A DNA stretch of 34,077 nucleotides from Rhodocyclales bacterium RIFCSPLOWO2_02_FULL_63_24 (GTDB lineage Bacteria > Pseudomonadota > Gammaproteobacteria > Burkholderiales > Rhodocyclaceae): the NCBI GenBank assembly GCA_001828935.1, contig MHZX01000006.1, positions 1-34,077 on the forward strand, in the 5' to 3' direction. How positions within the stretch are numbered: position 1 is the first letter of the stretch; each line of letters begins with the position of its first letter. The notes beneath the pieces were generated by a model, which ran no database searches, was not told the origin of the DNA, and saw nothing but the letters and a program-made list of their open reading frames with translations. The position numbers and the translations under genes are program-made. Shown in pieces: positions 9,814-19,366 of the stretch.

Positions 9814-10385
9814 GCTAACCAGGTAACCAGCACCACTGCGCCAACCAAGATCCCGATGGCAACGTCAGCCATTCCGGGAACGGTCGCCGGAAGAGTCAGC
9901 ATGCGCGCCATCGACAACTTGCCGGTTGCCCCGTTGCGCGAGGCCTCGACCTCATTCAGCGTCAGCGCAAGGCGCACGGCGATCCGGTCACGAGACACTC
10001 CCAGAAAGGCAAGCGGCGCCAGCAGTGAACGCATGCCGGCGACGAGTTCCGGGGGAGGCAATACTTTCAATATCAAGGCCACGATGGAGAGCGCGACGAT
10101 CAGGCGCGCAATATTGTCGGCAGCGAGCAGCAAGCCTTCCTGGCTCGCTCCGGGCAGGTTGGGCAACGGCGTGCCTGGTGTCAGCCAGCCGAACATGATC
10201 AACATTGTCAGCAGCAACCAGCGACTGCGTCGCAGCAGCAAGCGCAAATGCCCACCGGCTACGAACAGCGCCGCCAGTGTCAGCACCAGGCTGGCCAGAT
10301 ACAAGGCCCTGCCGTCACGCGAGGAGGCTGCGGCAAGTACGGCCAAGCCAAGGAGAATCAGGCTGGCGGGATGCGGACGTTTCAT
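9810..10385 (-). CDS. EcfT/CbiQ-like membrane protein
   Basis: This is a 191-residue hydrophobic protein with about five membrane segments (roughly 5-22, 27-45, 52-72, 95-115 and 170-190). Between the last two lies an Arg-rich amphipathic stretch (RSLLAPLAFLGVSRDRIAVR). That layout resembles the T component of energy-coupling-factor transporters (CbiQ/EcfT), which couples ATPases to a substrate-binding membrane protein. No ATPase or S component is nearby, so the substrate is unknown. The start MKRPHPAS at 10385 is chosen because an upstream extension only reads through a hairpin in the spacer after fimV. The stop overlaps truA by four bases. The family assignment is tentative. Confidence 0.6.
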   Translation of the reverse strand: MKRPHPASLILLGLAVLAAASSRDGRALYLASLVLTLAALFVAGGHLRLLLRRSRWLLLTMLIMFGWLTPGTPLPNLPGASQEGLLLAADNIARLIVALSIVALILKVLPPPELVAGMRSLLAPLAFLGVSRDRIAVRLALTLNEVEASRNGATGKLSMARMLTLPATVPGMADVAIGILVGAVVLVTWLA

Positions 10386-10395
10386 GGAACAGCAT

Positions 10396-10418
10396 CTCCC
10401 GGCGCCAGGCGCCGGGAG
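10396..10418 (-). other. Strong intercistronic hairpin after fimV
   Basis: The spacer of 43 bases between fimV and the EcfT-like gene contains a near-perfect palindrome. CTCCCGGCG and CGCCGGGAG flank a five-base centre. No T-run follows on either strand, so it does not look like an ordinary intrinsic terminator. It could lower read-through or protect the fimV mRNA 3' end, leaving less message for the downstream genes; this role is inferred. Confidence 0.6.
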
Positions 10419-10428
10419 CGCGGGTGGA

Positions 10429-13287
10429 TCAGCCGAGACTGTCAAGCTTGGCGCGCGCCACTTTCTGCTGCGCCGGACTGCCTTCGGCCAGTGCTTCCTG
10501 GAACAGTTCGCGGGCGCCGTCGCGATCGCCCATTTCCTCGTAGGCCATCGCCAATTCGATCTTGGTCGCCACTTCCGGGTTATCCGGCATCTCGGCGGCG
10601 GGCTCCGGCGCCGCAGCGAGCTCGGGCACGACGGCAGGAGTCTCTACCACCGGCGCATCAAGCTCCAGGCTGATGGCGCCGAGATCAAGAGGCATGGCTT
10701 GAGCAGGCGCGGACTCTGCCGCGGGAAGCTCCAGCGACATCTCGGGCAAGGCCGCCGGGGCTTCGGCTGCGGGTGTCCCCAGGTCGAAATCGAAATCGAT
10801 GCTGCTGGAATCCTCGGCCGCAACAGCGGGAGCTTCCGGCGCCACGGCTGGAGCTTCCGGCGCAGCAGTTGGCGCTTCGAGGGTCGCGGCGGGCGCCTCA
10901 AGCTCAACGACCGGGGCTTCCGGCATCGCGGCGGCCTGGTCGCCGGCGAGCGGGAAATCCAAGGCGAGGACCGGGGCTTCTTCTTTTGCCGGCATGTCAA
11001 AATCAATATCCAGCGCCGCCACTTCGCTCTTGGCCTCCGGCGGCGGCGCGGATTCAACAGCCGGCGCAGCTTCCGGCGCCCCCAGGTCGAGATCGAAATC
11101 AAGGGTCACCGCATCGGGCTCCACCGCGGCCGCCGCAGGTGCGGGGCTTGCTGCGTCGGGGGCGCCAAGATCCAGATCGAAGTCCAAGGCGACCGCCTCG
11201 CCAGCGGCCGGAACCGCCTCAGCTTGGGGTGCCGGCTTTTGTGGTGGCGCCGGTTCCGCTGCCGGAGCAACCTGCAGGATCATTGTCGCCCCCATATCCG
11301 CCACTGCCGCAGGGGCCGGTGGCGACACCTCGGAAGGCGTCGATCCATAGAGAGGGTTCGCCGGATCGAGGGCGGCACCTATGGCGGCCGCCTTCTCCCA
11401 ATCGGAACCAGCGCCGCCAGTCAGGGCATGCAACTCCTTTGCTACCAATTCATACTGGGAAACATTCTTGCGGGCAGCATAAATATCGAGCAGCTTCAAG
11501 TGAATCGCCTGCCGCTTCGGGTCGGTCTTCAGCGCCTCCCGAAGGATTTCTTCCGCCTGGGCATCACGGCCGAAGGCAAGGAAGGTGTCGGCTTCGACAA
11601 CCGGATCGACCGTCTCCTGATGAGCGGCCATGCCCATGCCGGTGGAACTGAACTGGCTCGGCTCCTGCTCGCTCGGCGGAGGCGCTATCGTCGTACTGCT
11701 GAACATCGAATGCGCCGACAGATCGGTCTCAGCAATGGACGCGCCGGCTTCCGCTGCGGCCGCACGCTTCCGGCGATATGCAGAAAATCCCAGCCATCCA
11801 AGCAGGAGCGCCAACACGGCGCCGCCGCCAAATACCAGCGGCGCATTTTCTTCGATGAAGTCCGGCTCGGGTTCGGGCGGAGGCGGCGGCGCGGGCTTCT
11901 TTTTCGGCGGAGGCGGCTTTGGCGGATCGCCCGGCTTCTCTCCCTCGGCCGGTTTGGCTGCACCCGCATCCGCAGGCTTCGCTGCGTCGGCCAATTTGGC
12001 GGCTTCCACCGGTTTGGGCGGTTCGGCCGCCTTCGGCATCTCGGGCTTCGCTGCCGGCGCCGGGGCTTCGGCCTTCTTCGGCTCCGCAACGGGCTTTGCT
12101 GCCTGAGCCAGCTTTTGCAGATCGGCACCTGCCTGACTCTTCATCTGGGCAAGCTTCTTCAGATCGCTGAGATTCTTTTCCAGTTCCGCAATGCGGCTGC
12201 TGGCTTCCTTGAGCGCCCTGTCGCGCGAGACCAGATCCTCTTCAAGCGTTGCGATGCGCCCCTGCAAGGGCCTGCCTTTGGCATCCTTCGCCGCTTCCGT
12301 GCGCGATACTTCGAGCTTGTCCTTACCCGTGGCGGCCGGCACTCTGTCTTCCACCCTGGGTGCAATCTTGCCGCTGACGGACTGCCTCGCCGCCTGCTCC
12401 CTGGCCGACTCGGCCGCTGCCGCAGATGCCAGGCGCTTGCGGTAGACGTTGAAATCGGCCGCTTGGGCGACAATCTCCTTGCGCGCTTCTTCGGCTGGAA
12501 TCGCGATCGCCGTCTCCGCGACGGGAATCGACAGAATTTTGCCGGCACGGAGGCGGTTCATGTTGCCGCCATCGAATACGTCCCTGTTACTGCGGAACAA
12601 CGAGACCAGCATCTGATCCAGGCTGACCCCCTCCGGCCTGGTCTGTGCCGCAATCTTGCCCAGGGTATCGCCTGCAACCACCGTCCGCGAACCGCCAGCG
12701 GCCGGCTTGGCCAATATCGGCTTCTCGGCTGGCTTTGCTGCCGGCGGACGACTCTCGACCACCGGCCGGGTTTCCGCAGGCGCTGTCGCAACCGGTTTTT
12801 CCGCCGGCCTTGCGATCGCCTGCTCGGTCCTGACCTCGGGTGCCGCAACCGGCACCGGAACCGATCTGGCAGCCAGATCGGGCGGATCGAGCAGGAAGGT
12901 GTACTCGCGAACCAAGCGCCCCGATGCCCAGCTCAGTTCCACCAGCATGTCGATGAACGGCTCGTTGAGGGGACGATCGGTGCTTACCTCGAGATAGTGG
13001 CGACCACCACGTTCCTTGATGTCGCGCGAGAACCGCAATGTCGCCAGGGCCGGCGAATATTCGATGCCTGCCTGCCGGAAGGCATCGGCGGCGGCAACCT
13101 TGGCCACCAGCGAAGGCACCTCGTCGCGGCTCGCAGTGACTTCGAGTTCGGCCCTGAGCGGCTGCCCCAAGGCGGAAAGCACCGTGATCTTTCCCAAGCC
13201 GGCAGCATGCGTTGCCAGCGGCAGGACAGCAATCGCCGCCGCTATAACGGTGGCCTTGAGACGATTTCGCTTGTCAGTATTGGGCAC
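10429..13287 (-). CDS. fimV: FimV/HubP-like polar peptidoglycan-binding protein
   Basis: This is a 952-residue envelope protein. It has a signal sequence (about 1-29, ending ATHAAG) and an N-terminal FimV domain (GLGKITVLSALGQPLRAELEV). A LysM domain follows at about 200-255 (VVAGDTLGKIAAQ), then a coiled coil (about 360-400), a Pro/Ala/Lys linker and one membrane segment (about 480-500). The acidic cytoplasmic part has several DFDLDLG repeats and ends in the FimV C-terminal motif (NPEVATKIELAMAYEEMGD). FimV/HubP proteins organise the cell pole, type IV pili and twitching motility. The start is GTG with GGGAG six bases upstream. It lies between asd and truA, a typical position. Confidence 0.93.
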   Translation of the reverse strand: MPNTDKRNRLKATVIAAAIAVLPLATHAAGLGKITVLSALGQPLRAELEVTASRDEVPSLVAKVAAADAFRQAGIEYSPALATLRFSRDIKERGGRHYLEVSTDRPLNEPFIDMLVELSWASGRLVREYTFLLDPPDLAARSVPVPVAAPEVRTEQAIARPAEKPVATAPAETRPVVESRPPAAKPAEKPILAKPAAGGSRTVVAGDTLGKIAAQTRPEGVSLDQMLVSLFRSNRDVFDGGNMNRLRAGKILSIPVAETAIAIPAEEARKEIVAQAADFNVYRKRLASAAAAESAREQAARQSVSGKIAPRVEDRVPAATGKDKLEVSRTEAAKDAKGRPLQGRIATLEEDLVSRDRALKEASSRIAELEKNLSDLKKLAQMKSQAGADLQKLAQAAKPVAEPKKAEAPAPAAKPEMPKAAEPPKPVEAAKLADAAKPADAGAAKPAEGEKPGDPPKPPPPKKKPAPPPPPEPEPDFIEENAPLVFGGGAVLALLLGWLGFSAYRRKRAAAAEAGASIAETDLSAHSMFSSTTIAPPPSEQEPSQFSSTGMGMAAHQETVDPVVEADTFLAFGRDAQAEEILREALKTDPKRQAIHLKLLDIYAARKNVSQYELVAKELHALTGGAGSDWEKAAAIGAALDPANPLYGSTPSEVSPPAPAAVADMGATMILQVAPAAEPAPPQKPAPQAEAVPAAGEAVALDFDLDLGAPDAASPAPAAAAVEPDAVTLDFDLDLGAPEAAPAVESAPPPEAKSEVAALDIDFDMPAKEEAPVLALDFPLAGDQAAAMPEAPVVELEAPAATLEAPTAAPEAPAVAPEAPAVAAEDSSSIDFDFDLGTPAAEAPAALPEMSLELPAAESAPAQAMPLDLGAISLELDAPVVETPAVVPELAAAPEPAAEMPDNPEVATKIELAMAYEEMGDRDGARELFQEALAEGSPAQQKVARAKLDSLG

Positions 13288-13320
13288 TGTAACTCCCGAC
13301 GGGCTTTTTATAATATTATC

Positions 13321-13349
13321 AAAATAACATCATGATGTTAGCGATGCAA
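13321..13349 (-). promoter_or_regulatory. Candidate fimV promoter with 16-bp palindrome
   Basis: On the minus strand, TTGCAT (13344-13349) and TATTTT (13321-13326) are separated by 17 bases, a plausible sigma70-type pair. The spacer is almost entirely a perfect palindrome, TAACATCATGATGTTA (13325-13340). A symmetric site between -35 and -10 would suit a dimeric repressor. The region is unusually AT-rich compared with its surroundings, and a second short palindrome (ATAATATTAT) follows. Confidence 0.42.
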
Positions 13350-13393
13350 GCTCAACCTTCCCATTACATTCTGGCCGCATCCAGCCCGCAACA

Positions 13394-14503
13394 TCAATGC
13401 AACAGGATGCGCAACATGCGCCGCAGAGGCTCGGCAGCGCCCCAGAGCAGCTGATCGCCGACGGTAAATGCCGACAAATATTCCGGCCCCATGCTCAGCT
13501 TGCGCAAGCGCCCGACGGGCACGCTCAAGGTTCCGGTCACTGATGTCGGCGTCAATTCCTTGAGGGTGATCTCGCGTTGATTCGGCACTACCTTAACCCA
13601 ATCGTTATGTGCCGCCAAGATGCCATTGATCTCGTCCAGCGGGACATCCCTGGTGAGCTTGATGGTCAGCGCCTGGGAATGGCAGCGCATTGCGCCGATG
13701 CGCACGCAGAGGCCATCGACCGGAATCGGCGCGGCATTGCGTCCGAGAATCTTGTTGGTCTCGGCTTGCCCCTTCCATTCCTCGCGACTCTGGCCATTGC
13801 CTAGATCCTTGTCGATCCAGGGGATCAGCGAGCCAGCCAGTGGCACACCGAAGTTCGCGGTAGGGAAACCCTCGTCGCGCAAAATGCCGGCCACCTCGCG
13901 GTCGATATCGAGAATCGCCGAGGCGGGATCGTCGAGCAGATTCTTCACCACGCGATGCGTCTCACCCATCTGCGCCAGCAGTTCACGCATGTTCTGCGCG
14001 CCGGCGCCGGAAGCCGCCTGATAGGTCATCGAGGTCATCCACTCCACCAAGCCGGCCTTGAACAGGCCGCCCAGTGCCATCAGCATCAGGCTCACCGTGC
14101 AATTGCCGCCGATCCAGTTGCGACCGCCGTTTGCCAGGCTTTGCTTGATGACGTCGAGATTTACGGGATCGAGAATGATCACCGTGTCGTCCTGCATGCG
14201 CAGACTCGACGCCGCATCGATCCAATGGCCTTTCCAGCCAGCCTGACGCAGCTTCGGAAACACCTCCGTGGTGTAGTCGCCGCCCTGGCAGCTGATGATG
14301 ATATCCAGCGCCTTCAACTCATCGATGTTCCTCGCATCCTTGAGCGGCGGCGCTCCGTCCGCAAATTCGGGCGCCTTGCCGCCCGGATTCGAGGTCGTGA
14401 AAAACACCGGCTCGATGAGGGCGAAATCATTCTCCTCACGCATGCGCTGCATCAGGACCGAACCCACCATGCCACGCCAACCCACCAGACCTACACGCTT
14501 CAT
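13394..14503 (-). CDS. asd: Aspartate-semialdehyde dehydrogenase
   Basis: This 369-residue NADPH enzyme makes aspartate semialdehyde, the branch point to lysine, threonine, methionine and diaminopimelate for peptidoglycan. It has the N-terminal Rossmann motif [12 protein letters not shown], the catalytic cysteine in [10 protein letters not shown] (C135), and the proteobacterial-type insertions of the long Asd form. The ATG at 14503 (MKRVGL) is chosen with GAGAG upstream; a TTG two codons earlier is also in frame. It follows leuB by 21 bases. About 106 bases with a likely promoter separate it from fimV. Confidence 0.96.
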   Translation of the reverse strand: MKRVGLVGWRGMVGSVLMQRMREENDFALIEPVFFTTSNPGGKAPEFADGAPPLKDARNIDELKALDIIISCQGGDYTTEVFPKLRQAGWKGHWIDAASSLRMQDDTVIILDPVNLDVIKQSLANGGRNWIGGNCTVSLMLMALGGLFKAGLVEWMTSMTYQAASGAGAQNMRELLAQMGETHRVVKNLLDDPASAILDIDREVAGILRDEGFPTANFGVPLAGSLIPWIDKDLGNGQSREEWKGQAETNKILGRNAAPIPVDGLCVRIGAMRCHSQALTIKLTRDVPLDEINGILAAHNDWVKVVPNQREITLKELTPTSVTGTLSVPVGRLRKLSMGPEYLSAFTVGDQLLWGAAEPLRRMLRILLH

Positions 14504-14524
14504 GATCAATCTCTCATTCTCGAA

Positions 14525-15577
14525 TTACAGGGCCGCAAGTACTGCATCGCCCATTTCCCGGGTACCGACCTTCTTCATCCCCGGCTCGTAGATGTCGCCA
14601 GTGCGGAAGCCCTGCGCCAGAACCTTCTTCACCGCGTCCTCGATGCGCCTGGCGGCGGCCTCGTTGGCAAAAGTGTAGCGCAGCATCATGGCGGCGGACA
14701 GTATCGTCGCCAGCGGATTGGCCACGCCCTTGCCGGCGATGTCCGGCGCGGAACCGTGCGAAGGCTCGTAGAGCCCCTTGTTGCTGGCGTCCAGCGAGGC
14801 CGACGGCAGCATGCCGATCGAGCCGGTGAGCATGGAGGCTTCGTCAGACAGTATGTCGCCAAACATGTTGCCGGTGACCATTACGTCGAACTGCTTGGGG
14901 TTCTTCACCAATTGCATCGCGGCATTATCGACCAGCATATGCGATAGCTCGACGTCCGGATATTCATTTGCGGTCTCGATCGCGATGTCGCGCCACAGCT
15001 GGGTACATTCCAGCACGTTCATCTTGTCCACCGAGCAAAGCTTGCGCCTGCGCTTGCGCGCTGCCTCGAAGGCCACGCGCAGGATGCGCCGGATCTCGCT
15101 CTCGGTGTAATGCATGGTATTGAAGCCGAAGCGCTCGCCGTTACGCACCTCGATGCCTCGCGGCTGGCCGAAGTAGATGTCGCCGGTGAGTTCGCGCACG
15201 ATGAGGATATCCAGCCCGGCCACCACTTCGGGCTTCAGCGTGGACGCGTTGGCCAGCTCCGGATACAGGATCGCCGGTCGCAAATTGGCGAACAAGCCGA
15301 GTTGCTTGCGAATGCCCAGCAGCCCGCGCTCAGGCCGTTGCTCGCGCGGATTGTTGTCCCACTGGGGACCGCCAACGGCGCCGAGCAGCACGGCGTCGGC
15401 TGCCAGCGCCAGCTTCTGCGTCGCTGCGGGATATGGGTCGCCGGTAGCATCCACCGCACAACCGCCGAGCAATGCCTCTTCCATCTCGATCCCGAGATCA
15501 AGCGCCTTCAGCACCCGAACCGCCTCGGCTACGATTTCTGGCCCGATGCCGTCACCGGGCAGAACGCAAATCTTCAT
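14525..15577 (-). CDS. leuB: 3-isopropylmalate dehydrogenase
   Basis: This 350-residue NAD-dependent enzyme oxidises and decarboxylates 3-isopropylmalate in leucine synthesis. The start [14 protein letters not shown] is typical and has AGAGGA nine bases upstream. The metal and substrate motif [18 protein letters not shown] is in the C-terminal half, and [18 protein letters not shown] lies near the end. Seventy-seven bases of spacer with no gene separate it from leuD. leuC, an entericidin gene, leuD and leuB run in order and supply three of the leucine pathway steps; leuA is not in this window. Confidence 0.97.
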   Translation of the reverse strand: MKICVLPGDGIGPEIVAEAVRVLKALDLGIEMEEALLGGCAVDATGDPYPAATQKLALAADAVLLGAVGGPQWDNNPREQRPERGLLGIRKQLGLFANLRPAILYPELANASTLKPEVVAGLDILIVRELTGDIYFGQPRGIEVRNGERFGFNTMHYTESEIRRILRVAFEAARKRRRKLCSVDKMNVLECTQLWRDIAIETANEYPDVELSHMLVDNAAMQLVKNPKQFDVMVTGNMFGDILSDEASMLTGSIGMLPSASLDASNKGLYEPSHGSAPDIAGKGVANPLATILSAAMMLRYTFANEAAARRIEDAVKKVLAQGFRTGDIYEPGMKKVGTREMGDAVLAAL

Positions 15578-15654
15578 TGAAAATCCTCTATGCAAAACGA
15601 CGCTTCAGCGGCAACTCACGCCGTTTTTGACGGCGCTGGGCGCAGCGACTGAAA

Positions 15655-16290
15655 CTAAAAAAGCCAGGGCTGCTCGGCGCGGCGACGGGTCTCGAACTCG
15701 CGAATCTTCTCGGCGTGACGCAATGTCAGGCCGATGTCATCCCAGCCGTTGAGCAGACATTCCTTGCGGAACGCATCGATCTCGAAATGGATCGCATGTC
15801 CGTCGGGCCGCACCACCGTTTGCGCCGGCAGGTCGACAGTCAGTCGATAGCCCGACGAATGCTCGGTCAGGCCGAACAGCGCGTCCATCTCAGGCTTGGG
15901 CAAGACGATCGGCAGCAAGCCGTTCTTGAAACAGTTGTTGAAAAAGATGTCGGCGAACGACTCGCCGACAATGGCGCGGAAGCCGAAGTCGTGCAGCGCC
16001 CACGGCGCATGCTCGCGCGACGAACCGCAGCCGAAGTTGCTGCGCGCAAGCAGTATCGACGCGCCCTGGTAGCGTTCCTGGTTCAGCACGAAATTGGGAT
16101 TCCTGGCTCGTTTCGCACAGTCCTGCCCCGGTTCGCCATGATCCATATAGCGCCACTCGTCGAAGGCGTTCGGGCCGAAACCGGAACGCTTGATCGATTT
16201 GAGGAACTGCTTCGGAATGATGGCGTCGGTGTCGACGTTGGCGCGATCGAGCGGCGCCACGAGACCGTCCAGCTTGATGAACTTATCCAT
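15655..16290 (-). CDS. leuD: 3-isopropylmalate dehydratase small subunit
   Basis: This 211-residue partner of LeuC forms the swivelling aconitase domain of isopropylmalate isomerase. The motif [12 protein letters not shown] is clear near residue 75-90, and MDKFIKLDG is a standard N-terminus. The start overlaps the stop of the small entericidin-like gene as TAATG, so translation is likely coupled. An upstream in-frame extension reads through that small gene and is rejected. Confidence 0.96.
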   Translation of the reverse strand: MDKFIKLDGLVAPLDRANVDTDAIIPKQFLKSIKRSGFGPNAFDEWRYMDHGEPGQDCAKRARNPNFVLNQERYQGASILLARSNFGCGSSREHAPWALHDFGFRAIVGESFADIFFNNCFKNGLLPIVLPKPEMDALFGLTEHSSGYRLTVDLPAQTVVRPDGHAIHFEIDAFRKECLLNGWDDIGLTLRHAEKIREFETRRRAEQPWLF

Positions 16291-16409
16291 TACTTGACCG
16301 ACTTCTCGATGGCTTCGCCGCCCTTCTTGAGATCCTTGCCGATACCCTGCACGGTATTGCAGGCCGACAATCCAAGCATCAGGACGAAAGCGATTAGGAT
16401 GCGGGACAT
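16290..16409 (-). CDS. Entericidin-like small lipoprotein
   Basis: This is a 39-residue protein. A Met-Ser-Arg start is followed by a hydrophobic signal segment and the lipobox LSAC (Cys17). The mature part ([20 protein letters not shown]) is short, amphipathic and typical of the EcnA/EcnB entericidin family. GGAG stands seven bases before the ATG. The gene fills the space between leuC and leuD exactly: it starts 11 bases after the leuC stop, and its TAA overlaps the leuD ATG. Entericidins are membrane lipoproteins linked to stress and lysis control in E. coli. Its role inside a leucine operon is unknown, although this position recurs in betaproteobacteria. Confidence 0.88.
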   Translation of the reverse strand: MSRILIAFVLMLGLSACNTVQGIGKDLKKGGEAIEKSVK

Positions 16410-16420
16410 AGGTATTCTCC

Positions 16421-17827
16421 TCACAGCAATTCACGAACATCGGCAAAACGGCCGGCGATCGCCGCGGCCGCCGCCATTGCAGGGCTGACCAGATGAGTAC
16501 GGCCGCCCGCGCCTTGCCGACCCTCGAAGTTGCGGTTCGAGGTCGACGCGCAACGCTCTCCGGGATTCAGGCGATCGTCATTCATCGCCAGACACATGGA
16601 GCAACCCGGCTGTCGCCACTCGAAACCGGCGGCGATGAATATCTTGTCCAGGCCTTCGGCCTCGGCCTGCTCCTTGATCAGGCCGGAGCCGGGCACCACC
16701 AGCGCCAGTTTGACGTTGGCGGCCAGCGTGCGGCCCCTGACCACGGCGGCGGCGGCGCGCAAATCCTCGATGCGCGAATTGGTGCAGGAACCGATGAAGA
16801 CCTTGTCGATGCGGATCTGGTCGATCCGCATGCGCGGCGTCAAACCCATGTACTGCAGCGCGCGCGCGACGCCTTCGCTCTTGACCGGGTCTGCATAGTC
16901 CTCCGGCGCCGGCACCGTACCGTCGATCCCCGTCACCATCTCCGGGGACGTGCCCCAAGTCACCTGCGGCACGATCTTGCTCGCATCCAACTCGATCACC
17001 GTGTCGAAGCGGGCATCGGCGTCGGACACCAGCGTGCGCCAATACGCCACGGCCTTGTCCCAGTCTGCGCCCTTGGGCGCGAAATTGCGGCCCCTGAGAT
17101 AGGCGATGGTCGTCTCGTCCGCCGCAACGAAGCCGACCCGGGCCCCGGCTTCGATGGCCATGTTGCACACCGTCATGCGGCCTTCCATCGACAGAGCCCG
17201 AATCGCCTCGCCGCCAAACTCGATGGCGTAACCCGTGCCGCCCGCAGTGCCGATGCGCCCGATCAAGGCCAGCACGATGTCTTTCGCCGCCACGCCAGCG
17301 CCGACTCTTCCGTCAACCTTGACCAGCATGGTCTTCGACTTCTTCTGCAGAAGACATTGCGTCGCGAGAACGTGTTCGACCTCGGAGGTGCCGATACCGT
17401 GAGCGAGGCAGGCAAATGCGCCATGGGTCGAGGTATGCGAATCGCCGCACACCACCGTCATGCCGGGCAGCGTGGCGCCGTTTTCGGGGCCGACGACATG
17501 GACTATCCCCTGGCGCTTGTCCTTGAACGGGAAGTAGGCCAGCGCCCCAACTTCGCGGATGTTGGCGTCCAGCGTTTCCACCTGCTGGCGCGAGATCGGA
17601 TCGAGGATGCCGCGCTCCCAATGCGAAGTCGGCGTGTTATGGTCGGCCGTAGCGACGATCGACGAAACGCGCCAGGGCTTGCGCCCGGCCAGTTTCAGAC
17701 CTTCGAAGGCCTGCGGGCTGGTGACTTCATGCACCAGATGGCGATCGATGTAGAGCAGGGCCGTGCCGTCGGCTTCGACATGGACGACATGACTGTCCCA
17801 GAGTTTCTCGTAAAGCGTTTTAGACAT
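16421..17827 (-). CDS. leuC: 3-isopropylmalate dehydratase large subunit
   Basis: This 468-residue subunit of isopropylmalate isomerase binds a [4Fe-4S] cluster through C348 (GSCTNSR), C409 and C412 (GCSMC). It works with LeuD to convert 2- to 3-isopropylmalate. The [15 protein letters not shown] motif is at about 126-140. The length is usual for the bacterial short form. The start lies 30 bases after the MFS gene stop and has no strong ribosome site, so the true promoter may lie inside the MFS gene, or the two may be cotranscribed. Confidence 0.96.
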   Translation of the reverse strand: MSKTLYEKLWDSHVVHVEADGTALLYIDRHLVHEVTSPQAFEGLKLAGRKPWRVSSIVATADHNTPTSHWERGILDPISRQQVETLDANIREVGALAYFPFKDKRQGIVHVVGPENGATLPGMTVVCGDSHTSTHGAFACLAHGIGTSEVEHVLATQCLLQKKSKTMLVKVDGRVGAGVAAKDIVLALIGRIGTAGGTGYAIEFGGEAIRALSMEGRMTVCNMAIEAGARVGFVAADETTIAYLRGRNFAPKGADWDKAVAYWRTLVSDADARFDTVIELDASKIVPQVTWGTSPEMVTGIDGTVPAPEDYADPVKSEGVARALQYMGLTPRMRIDQIRIDKVFIGSCTNSRIEDLRAAAAVVRGRTLAANVKLALVVPGSGLIKEQAEAEGLDKIFIAAGFEWRQPGCSMCLAMNDDRLNPGERCASTSNRNFEGRQGAGGRTHLVSPAMAAAAAIAGRFADVRELL

Positions 17828-17857
17828 GATTTCGGAAGCATCTGCGTGGATCGGGAA

Positions 17858-19009
17858 TTATCGCACAGCCACGCTCGCCGAATCACCCGGAACGCCGCGC
17901 CAGACCAGAATCCAGCCGCACAGAGCGAGGAGCGCGGCGGCGCTGAAGGTGATCCCCGCTCCCGCCCGTTCCCACAAGGCGCCCGCCAGCAAGGCGCCGC
18001 CCAGACCGCCGGCGCCATAGGCAACGCTGCCGTAGAGCGCCAGCGCCCGCGCCTGCTGGCCCGCCGCAAACCAGCGATTGAGCGCCGCCATGGTCGCCGC
18101 ATGATGGGCGCCGAAGCTCGCGCCATGCAGCAACTGCGCCAGGACCAGGACGGCGATGAATTCGACGGCCCAGCCGATCAGCGCAAAACGCACTACCGCC
18201 AGCGCAAAGCAGGCCAGCAGAATCTGCCGCAGCGAAACTCGGCTTGAAATTCGCGGCATGAGCAGGAAGACCACTATCTCGGCCACCACCCCCAGCGTCC
18301 ACAGCAGCCCGACCAGCGTCTTGCCGTAGCCATGCGCCACCAAATGAATCGAATAAAAAACATACAAGGCTCCGTGCGCGGCGGTCATCAACAGACCGGC
18401 GCCAAGCAGGTAGCCGACCTTGCGCTGGCGCAGCACCTGCAGAATCGGAGCCGCAACCTGGCCGGCATGTCCCTGGACTTCGGTAAGGGTCAGCGCGCTG
18501 ACCAGCGTGCCCAGCAGCAAGGCCCAGCTCACCCAGAGTTGCGCGCTTATCGGTGCCGAATCGAGCAGGAAGCCGACGCCCATCACCGTGACAATGAAGC
18601 CGATAGAACCCCAGAGCCGGATTCGGCCGTAGCGCTCCGGATGGGCCGCCAGATGCCCCAGCGTCAGCGCTTCGACCAGGGGCAGCGACGCGCTCCAGAA
18701 GAAATGCAAAATCGCCATGCCGATCAGCAGGCCGACAAAATCCTGGGTCAGAAAAACTACGGAAAAGCTGGCCAGCGAGGCCGCCGTCGAAGCGACGACA
18801 ATGCGCACACGCTTGCCGCCGCTATCGGCCAGCCAACTCCACAGCAACGGCGCCAACAGACGCATGAACTGCCCCAGCGACATCAGGATGGCAATGCGGC
18901 CGGCGGGAAGCCCTATCGACTGCAGGTAGAGGGCAAAATACGGCAGGAAGGCGCCGATGAAGGCGAAGTACCAGAAATACCAGGCGGACAAGCGCCCGTT
19001 TTGCCCCAT
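17858..19009 (-). CDS. MFS transporter, HcaT/MFS_1-like
   Basis: This is a 383-residue integral membrane protein with roughly twelve hydrophobic segments in two halves. The N-terminal SAWYFWYFAFIGAFLPYFALYLQ and the GRIRLWGSIGF motif after the fifth segment are typical of the 3-phenylpropionate transporter (HcaT)/nucleoside-H+ symporter-like MFS group. The substrate cannot be read from the sequence. It lies 30 bases before leuC on the same strand and 68 bases after the ydcH-like gene. The link to leucine genes is positional only. Confidence 0.82.
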   Translation of the reverse strand: MGQNGRLSAWYFWYFAFIGAFLPYFALYLQSIGLPAGRIAILMSLGQFMRLLAPLLWSWLADSGGKRVRIVVASTAASLASFSVVFLTQDFVGLLIGMAILHFFWSASLPLVEALTLGHLAAHPERYGRIRLWGSIGFIVTVMGVGFLLDSAPISAQLWVSWALLLGTLVSALTLTEVQGHAGQVAAPILQVLRQRKVGYLLGAGLLMTAAHGALYVFYSIHLVAHGYGKTLVGLLWTLGVVAEIVVFLLMPRISSRVSLRQILLACFALAVVRFALIGWAVEFIAVLVLAQLLHGASFGAHHAATMAALNRWFAAGQQARALALYGSVAYGAGGLGGALLAGALWERAGAGITFSAAALLALCGWILVWRGVPGDSASVAVR

Positions 19010-19077
19010 GACGAATGACAGAAAACTGCCGGAACGACGTGCAGCGCCCGCCGTACTCCGTCTTCTGCAGCCTGGCC

Positions 19078-19323
19078 CTAGGCCTTGCTGGCCTGCAGCA
19101 TTGCGTAAAGCTCGTCCTTGAGCTTCAGCCGCGTCTTCTTCATGTCTTCGAGCGCGACATCGGCCACCGGCGAGTCATTGTCTTCGAGCGCCTCGACCTG
19201 CGCGGTCAGCGCATGATATTCGTCGAACAGACGGGCGAAATGCTTGTTGCCGAGCTTCAAGGCGTGGATGGTCTCGGCGTGTTCGGGGAACTCGTGATGC
19301 AGGTCGTGATGATCAACGTTCAT
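19078..19323 (-). CDS. YdcH family (DUF465) protein
   Basis: This is an 81-residue, charged, almost wholly helical protein of the YdcH/DUF465 family. His/Glu-rich residues at the N-terminus (MNVDHHDLHHEFPEH) precede the family core (HFARLFDEYHALTAQVEALED) and a basic helix (MKKTRLKLKDELYAML). The pattern suggests a short antiparallel coiled coil. Function is not established for the family. AGGAAAAG lies five bases before the ATG. It is flanked by aroC upstream and the MFS gene downstream, all on the minus strand. Confidence 0.85.
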   Translation of the reverse strand: MNVDHHDLHHEFPEHAETIHALKLGNKHFARLFDEYHALTAQVEALEDNDSPVADVALEDMKKTRLKLKDELYAMLQASKA

Positions 19324-19366
19324 TGCTTTTCCTGTGAGATGCGGCTCGATCGCAAAAGCTATTTTA

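Noticed and set aside
8989..13335. A plus-strand frame of about 1450 codons opposite fimV, the EcfT-like gene and truA
   Set aside because: It is antisense to well-recognised genes, has a composition typical of GC-rich mirror frames (Arg/Gly/His-rich) and no recognisable domain.
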